Below the pieces are notes generated by a model. It was not told the origin of the DNA. It ran no database searches and saw only the letters and a list, made by a program, of their open reading frames with translations. A stretch of 64,000 nt of DNA, from contig MZZL01000406.1 in the NCBI GenBank assembly GCA_002749535.1, positions 545,386 through 609,385 on the forward strand, in the 5' to 3' direction. The translations under genes were made by a program, and so were the position numbers. This document shows positions 57,801-64,000 of this stretch, in pieces. Numbering within the stretch: position 1 is the first letter of the stretch; the number at the start of each line of letters is the position of its first letter. Origin of the DNA: Apophysomyces variabilis. Taxonomy: Eukaryota; Mucoromycota; Mucoromycetes; Mucorales; Mucoraceae.

Positions 57801-60428
57801 TAACGACAAGCATCAGCTAGATACGGCGCTAAATTGTCAAAGTTTTGAATCTGATCAAGCATGATGTGAAAAACTATAATAGGGTTTGAATGGGCTAGTT
57901 TTCCTAGATCGCGGCCACATTCGCGGACATCATTCTTAGATATACGCCTAAAGTAAAATGAATTCATCATCAAAACCAGTATTCAATCTTGGATTCCGAG
58001 CTTACCGCATCACAGCTCGCACATCACGTTCTGTTCGTGCTTTCACAAGCTTTGTCTCGATAGACTTTCGGTAGAAGTCAGTTCCCCACTCGCCGTACAA
58101 TGCATATCTAGTGGGACAGTTTAGATTTAATGGCACTGTATGATTTATGTAACTTACCGTTCCTGAAAAGTCAATTTGTCTATAACTTCCCAAACAGATG
58201 CCATTGTTCCTGGGTTATTGTCGCTGAAAGATACGGACGGCAGTAAAAATTCTCGTATCATTGTCATGCAATGAACACGCGCGTTGGGCAGTTCTGCCTC
58301 CTATAACCGTAATAAGCCGCTGGAATTGCCCAAGTGATGTTGATACGTACACGTTCCATAATTCCTTGCAATGTCAAAATCAGTTTTTGGTATAATGAAG
58401 GAACCAAATAGGATCGGTAACCAGCAAGACGCATGATCGGCATAAATCGTTCCGTAAGATGGTCAATAGTTTGGCAAACTTCGATATTATCGTCTCTCTC
58501 TTTGTAAAAAAACATAAAGCGCTCTTTCTTTTCCAAATCATAGCTGCCGTGTAGTTTGATATCCGTAACGAGAACATCATGAAGCTTTGGCATTTCCGGT
58601 ATGCGACCATCTCGTACTTTGAAATGCATCACCAATTCGGAATCTTGCGCGCATTTTGCAAGGAAAGCGCAACGGGATCGTACTTCTTCAGAAACAAACT
58701 TCTGATAGATCGGGTCCAAAATAGCATCAGCCAGATGGTAAATATCGCGCGATAGAGATGGATTCATATCGCATATCTTGTCGTATTCAGCCATAATGAA
58801 CTCCACGTTGTGGACATCCCCGACCGACAATAATGCCCTAGTCAACTCCACTATGTCATTCGCAGCGTATGATATTTTCTACCAATATTGCATCAGCAAG
58901 ACAAAGATATGACTGATCTGACAATAGGCTTACGTTTGATGCGTTTTCTTGTTTCTTTTTCTTTGGACGTTCCAGTTTTTCGGTGGATCCGTTTTCACCA
59001 AGGGCGCCGTACATCTGTATTTTTCAAGAAATACAAGCAAAGTCAGCTGAATGTAACACCACACTTAGGACTCCTTACAGCCAGCATGCCACCGCTATTC
59101 GATTTGATTTCTTTATCCATGTACTCCATATACTGCGCTTTACGTTCCTCTATCTCGTTCTTATATGGCCGTAGCTATCGAAACGATCAGAAAACCAGTG
59201 TTAGGCTTAGCGCAATGGTAACCTTTACGTACATATGGCAAAATGTCACATAGTCGAATTAGTCCGTTTTTAAGTAATAGAGCACAAGCATAATATAACT
59301 CTTTTGGAGCATCTTGGACTTCCGTATCCTACAGAGAAATAGTGAATTTCGGCTATTTTGCCACTTCACAGTATTTACGTGATAATGATCGAATTTGAAG
59401 CCCAACAAATGAGCCATAACGCTGCTATAATTCGTGGAATGGTCTGTTCCTTCATCGGCACCATCCTTTGTAGGGTTTTGAACCAGGTTCTGAATCCAGC
59501 CAGACTGCTTGAAGAGAGTAATCCAAAATACGTAATTGACCAGCAACTCATCGATAAAGAAGTCAAGCAAAATATCCAAAACGCGATTGGGATCGAGATG
59601 GAAGATACCTAAAATATAGTATACTTTAGCTATCGACAAGTATTTAATGCCTAATAACTTACCAATACAGGAAGAAATGGTTTCTAGAAAGCGTGGAACC
59701 CGATCCAAAGGCGTGGGTGGCGGCCTGTCAGAGTCGTCTGATTCAACATCAATACTGCCAAAAAGAATGTCGTTTATCAGGGCGGAATAACCGGCAGTAT
59801 CCTCGCGCGTCAGATTGAATTTGTTCTGCTTGTAGCTATCAAGAGCAAATCACATGTTGGTTTCTTTTGTCTCTGTTCGCGTGAGATTTGTTATTACGTA
59901 CAGCATGGATGTGTTCAAACGAACAAGACGGCGATCGAACATTGCTTTGCTGGAAATCACATCAGCGTCTTCCAATAATTGGCTGGAGAAGTTGATTTTG
60001 CAATCGGCTTCTGTTAAGATATTTCTTGACTAGAAATAAAGAATGTAAGAAGAGCTTCAGGTGATGTCCAAAGCCGAAGAGTTACTCACAAGGACTCCTT
60101 TGACCATCGCAATGAGATTCGCTTTGTATCTCTCCAGCTCTTCCTGAGGGTAAATCTTCAATTCGGTGTATGTTTCAAGGTGTGTGTCTTGCGATTTTAA
60201 AGAATTTATAACAAGCATAGACATGTCGATGTCATGTTGCCGAAACACGTTGTCAACGTCTTTAATCAGAGCTTCCACAAAGACAACGTAGCTGTCGACG
60301 GATCTCGTTCCAAGGAAGGTTTCTCTCGTTGCACATGTAATCATGTTGCGCAGAGGGTTATTTACAATAGTGTATTGGGATGCAGCCTGCTTGGCCTCTG
60401 CGATTTCTTTAGCAACCTTGGGATCCAT
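54806..60428 (-). CDS. THO2: THO complex subunit THOC2 (Tho2)
   Basis: Fifteen exons join in phase to 1609 residues: 60428-60090, 60029-59902, 59835-59663, 59608-59379, 59328-59233, 59174-59079, 59014-58934, 58878-58277, 58223-58158, 58107-58006, 57947-57673, 57612-56031, 55968-55899, 55846-54963, 54911-54806. Diagnostic blocks: FHLDPNRVLDILLDFF, LLGFKFDHYH, ERYALYGEW, RECGRDLGKLAHSNPIIVFHIMLDQIQNFDNL (THOC2 middle domain), SLWLRALAVFAGMLYKKQ and YLGLIEKSKTRWV. THO couples transcription with mRNA packaging and export. The C-terminal 300 residues are disordered, first Arg/Ser/Glu-rich (RREPSS-type), then about 120 residues of RDTRD/RETRD repeats, then RKRSSEEDAGSERKRHR and an Arg-Asp-Glu tail. 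Exon 8 uses a weak GTTCAT donor, the least certain join. Confidence 0.94.
55011..55365 (-). repeat. Coding Arg-Asp tandem repeat in the THOC2 tail
   Basis: A degenerate 9- or 12-nt unit encoding RDx or RExR recurs about 30 times (RDARDVRD, RDTRDTRD, RETRETKD). It is in frame, with varied codons. The opposite strand shows a false long Ser/Leu ORF here. Confidence 0.85.
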
Positions 60429-61019
60429 TGCATTTGGCGAATATCAGCGTCAAGCCGAAGCTGAAGTTGGGCAATTGTGATGTCGGGGATCGGCTATTCG
60501 CTCCAGTGATCCTTACAAATTGACGTCATCATTTGGTGCGGATTCCGGGTACGCTCCTATCTAATCCAATGAAGACTGTGATGTGCCACTGGCTATTATG
60601 AGAGTCCCCTCCGGAATTCCATATGGACGTTCGAGTCCAGCTACCCTTACTGAGTAATGCCGATCTGTTGCTGCGTTTTGGAGTCACGGCTCAAGAAGTT
60701 CGGGTTTGCCTGATATATCGAAATTCGGAATGAACGAGAGTATATTATACTGTTAACCTTCAGACAAAGGTATTTGCCTTCATTGACTTTCTTTGATACG
60801 TCGTTTATCAAGATATAGCACAGACTTATTTTAATTACGCTGGTTGATAAAGACCTGCAGCTTGTTAGCAGTAGGCACAGGTCAGCAACTGACTATCGGC
60901 AATGTTATGTGGAGGTTTCTGCAGAAGGCAACATAGCCAACATGCTGATAATCCAATGACATGCTCAGCCTGTATTTCTTCCTTTGGAGATTATGCAATA
61001 AATGTTCTGAGCTGATAAT
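60429..61019. other. THOC2 promoter side
   Basis: About 0.6 kb before the unknown repeat; no gene and no clear promoter motif. Confidence 0.45.
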
Positions 61020-62210
61020 CGGCTCCAGAACACCGTAGGAAAAGGAAACGCCAGGAAACCTGTTTATAAGCTTAAACGTTTCCTCAGATTTCCTGGGGTT
61101 TCCGGATATTTAGCCTCCTGTGGTATCCTCTCAGTATCCTTGCGTATCCTCGCATATCCATTCAATATCCTTAGGTATCCATTTTAGGATCCATTTGAAT
61201 ACGTTTTTATATTGCAGTATTTATTCAATAGCTATTCAACGTCTTCTGTTACATTAAAACAGGCTATAGAAACACAGATCAGTGTTGGTATTTATTATGT
61301 TCAACGTTTTTTGCCTAAAGTCCTCCGTTTCGACTACGTTCCTTGTCGTTTGGAGGACCTGCCTCGACCCCTCATTTTGCCTACGGCTACTTGGTGCAGT
61401 AGCAGGCAGACTGATTGGTATCTCTGGTGCTGCCAGATTAAATAACACAGGCGGATTTGACAAGCAATCTTTGGATACACATGAGTACAACAAAGTAAGG
61501 AAGACATATCAGACTTACCTGACAAGTGCTGCGCCAATGGACGATCTAAAACCTCAACTGCCCTGCTGGCATCCCGCGGTTCATCAGCACCAACTTCTAC
61601 TGGAGTTTCAGCGCCAGTAGACTGCTGTCATCCGTTGGTGGCAGAGGATTCTTTCTCGGGTGATTCCCAAGCTTTACATGGCATGAGCCCGGCACACCAG
61701 TATCCGATGCATCTATCCAGTGGAATGCCAGCAGGGACAAGTTTCTCCTCAAGATATGTGCATCCAGTCATCCTCATTTCCATGGGGACGCGGGCCCATG
61801 CGGTAGATTTCTTCATCTTACCTGCTAAAACAGCTGCAGTTACCTTTGCTATGAGGCTCGCATGCTTCAACAATTTTTTAGCCGTGTCTATATCAATCGA
61901 CGTATCGTCATTCTTCGCCGTGTTTGCTAGCCGTTGAATAAGTTCAGCGGTCAGTTGCTTGGTTTTGCGATAGCAAGGACTCCTCTTATCTTCCTTTCAC
62001 GGGTGATAAATTTCACGATGACCATTGGCAGTAGAAGCATTGACGCCTAGAAGCAGATTTTGCGCAGTGACGGGTGCTGGGGAGATCACATTTCGCTAAA
62101 TAATTGAAACATCGCATTGATACCTTCAGGTCAGCGATTTCGGCCTTCAGCTCCTGGACCGCTTGCCTCAATTCCTTGATTTCCCGACATATGTCCAATG
62201 TCATAAAAAG
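61020..62210 (-). pseudogene. Unknown dispersed repeat, copy 2, with a broken Gag-like protein
   Basis: Minus strand. From 62204 the frame encodes a coiled-coil start (MTLDICREIKELRQAVQELK), then a CFYC...GHREIYH pattern that would be a CCHC zinc knuckle but is split by a frameshift and ends at a TGA where Cys is expected. After 61870 comes a globular stretch (STAWARVPMEMRMTG, CIGYWCAGLMPC) and a Pro/Glu-rich stretch (TGAETPVEVGADEP). The right-hand 200 bp in element orientation are short GGATAC/GGATAT repeats. It is homologous to 31985-32620. The knuckle suggests a retrotransposon Gag, but no protease, polymerase or LTR is seen, so the class is open. Confidence 0.5.
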
Positions 62211-63426
62211 AATTTGTGAAATTTGGTTACAGTAATCCGGATTTCAGGCCTGCCAAGAAGGCAACACAGGACTGCAGTAACATTAGTTTTATATTAGCCG
62301 GCTTTTCTGCGTAAGATAGACAAAGAAGACATGAGTTATCCTGCAACTACAATACAATAAGCGCATATCGTCGGGCGCTTGTGAAAAACAGGGCAAAGCA
62401 ATAAAGCACTGTTTGTTCTTTCCGTTTAAATAGTTCAGATTAATGATACAAAAACTACAGTCATCGATAGGAAGGTCTTAAATTGTTTGTAGTATAACAG
62501 TTCAGACATAAAAACAAACAAAATGAGCATAAATCAATGGTTTAAATACAGTAGATAGGTATGATAGATGGGAATAAAGAGATAATATCGTATTTTGCGC
62601 AAGTCGATAGCGTATCAAAGAAAGACGCTCTGTTGAATCAGGACAAAAGAGGACACGCTTCGAAAGTAGTACGTACAGTAAATTCAAAGCATCCTTCAAT
62701 TACCTTGCGACATTAGCCCAAATCGTTGTGGAACGCACACAAAGGAATCTTTAACCCTATAGACCATGTGTAAATTTGCCCCATACTCTAGTTGCTTCTT
62801 GTACTTATGCGTTGGTTCTAATTGGCTCAAGTTAATTCCAGAGAGTTTGGGTGGATTCTACAGATTGCTGCCAAGTATTTTATATGTGATACGCAATTAA
62901 GGATGGCACGTTTGGCCGAAGTATTCTCATTTTATCATAAGCGTACTTTAGTCACATCAAGGTTTTACCGCAGGTCTTTCAGGTTGCCGTCCTATATTCC
63001 ATGTCATCGTCAAGTTTTTTAGTTTGTATGTAACTGCATACAAACAAGGCTTTCTGATAAGCTGACTGAATTTGGCTTTCCACGCAGTAAGGCTTTGAAC
63101 TTAGTGCAACGTTACCACGTGGGAGCCAGATAGAGAGAGAGACAGACAACGAAAACTGACAGCCTTTAGTGTCTATCAAAAGCTGTAGGACAATGCAAAA
63201 GTAAGTTCCAGTATAGCGCAATTCATTTCGGCTACTTCCACGGTAGGGATACTCTGCAATAACATGGACTGGATAGCGTAAGACTTTCCATATATGCGAT
63301 TGATCTGGGGGTGTGGACTGTAGCCAATCACAAGCGCACAAAAATTGTTATTTTTTTTTCTTTGTTAGAAAGAAAAAAACTCGGGGTTTGGGAGAAACAG
63401 TACCTAACGTTTTTGTTCCTTATTCG
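62211..63426. other. Intergenic region upstream of the CBS-domain gene
   Basis: About 1.2 kb, no recognised gene; short open frames on both strands lack motifs. Confidence 0.4.
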
Positions 63427-64000
63427 ATGTCGAAACGATCCAATTCCAGAATCCCCTCGGTAGCCTCGACTCGCATTGAAAGTACCGAATCAGCCAGTCT
63501 TGGAAGTCGACAACGTCAGTCGAAGAAGGATGAGGTACTTGAAACTATTCCTGCAAATCAACCTTCCTATACCTTATGTTTCTGACCTTCTGAAAAAATT
63601 TAGGCTATCCGTAAGAAATTGGAACAAGAGCTATCAAGGAAACGAACAGGACAGACACGAATGCGGCAGACTCGTAAAATCGCAGGCACCGTTTCCGCTC
63701 TTCGTCCTGCCCAAGCTTTGACTGTGAAGGAAAACATGCTCGTCATTGAAGCAGCACAGCTTATGGCAGCCAAACGCAGTGATTGTGTTTTAGTAGTGGA
63801 TAATGAGGATCATCTGAGTGGTATTTTTACGGCAAGTGTTTTTGGCGGGCACATGTCATTATGTTGACACGTGGATCGCAGGCAAAAGATTTGGCATACA
63901 GGGTAGTGGCGGAATCATTGGACGCCAGGTAGATATATCATTAACGTTCTTTTGTTTCTTAACCAGAAGATATCGCTAACTTTTTCTATCTTTTTTTTTG
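63427..64000 (+). CDS. CBS-domain protein (probably CBS-PB1 type), 5' part only
   Basis: Exons 63427-63534, 63604-63831 and 63882-63928 join in phase; the last has a GTAGAT donor and the gene continues past the window edge. The N-terminus is Ser/Arg-rich (MSKRSNSRIPSVASTRIEST), then a basic helix (AIRKKLEQELSRKRTGQTRMRQTR) and the start of a CBS domain: GTVSALRPAQALTVKENMLVIEAAQLMAAKRSDCVLVV, HLSGIFTAKDLAYRVVAESLDAR. CBS pairs bind adenosyl ligands or act as regulatory modules; fungal proteins with this start usually carry four CBS motifs and a C-terminal PB1 domain, which cannot be seen here. The second intron begins with GC rather than GT (GCAAGT...TCGCAG): this join alone restores the conserved TAKDLAYR. 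Confidence 0.85.

Overview
The window looks like nuclear DNA of an early-diverging fungus, most likely Mucoromycota (Mucorales-like). The basis is intron-dense genes with short GT..AG introns (about 47-80 nt), AT-rich intergenic DNA, a fungal-type gene set (OMA1, deoxyhypusine synthase, PXA-RGS-PX sorting nexin, RCR-like PY protein, Ste7/Byr1-type MAPKK) and Ty3/gypsy, hAT, LINE-like and Tc1-like elements. The phylum is an inference; no sequence search was possible. Exon joins were worked out by hand from splice sites, reading phase and family alignment, and every multi-exon model given as complete has a total length divisible by three.

Left part (1-15 kb): about 5 kb of gene-poor DNA with a possible degraded minus-strand mobile-element gene at the extreme left. 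Then come a Kelch/BTB protein (Ral2-like), a small EF-hand-like protein, a DsbA/FrnE-type thioredoxin-fold protein converging (16 bp between stop codons) on the mitochondrial protease OMA1, and the spliceosomal Cwc21/SRRM2 homologue with a long SR tail.

Mobile-element zone (15-33 kb): a decayed acidic ORF; a 1.25-kb segment bounded by inverted GGGTAAAA arrays; a nest of old LTR-like units into which a young, almost complete Ty3/gypsy retrotransposon (20021-25279, TG..CA LTRs of 364 bp, 4-bp target duplication CTAC) has inserted. The element lies just past the Pol III terminator of an initiator tRNA-Met gene, and its primer-binding site matches that same tRNA. Its pol frame carries three in-frame TGA codons. 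Next come GTGCAC/GGTACAC repeat clusters, a GGTTC foldback array, an apparently intact five-exon hAT transposase gene, and one copy of an unknown dispersed repeat whose second copy lies at 61-62 kb.

Housekeeping block 1 (33-44 kb): a MAP kinase kinase with an unusual insert, deoxyhypusine synthase (minus), a 1518-aa PXA-RGS-PX-nexin-C protein (Mdm1/SNX13-type) divergent from it, and a small membrane PY-motif protein.

LINE/Tc1 relics (44-47 kb): two adjacent LINE-like 3' ends that share the same tail, and a catalytically damaged Tc1/mariner-type transposase fragment.

Housekeeping block 2 (48-64 kb): EBP2 (60S biogenesis), alpha-tubulin, VDAC/porin, the very long THO-complex subunit THOC2 (15 exons, 1609 aa, minus strand) with an Arg-Asp repeat tail, the second copy of the unknown repeat, and the start of a CBS-domain protein running off the right edge. 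The host genes do not form a single pathway; they cover mRNA processing/export, ribosome biogenesis, mitochondria, the cytoskeleton and signalling.
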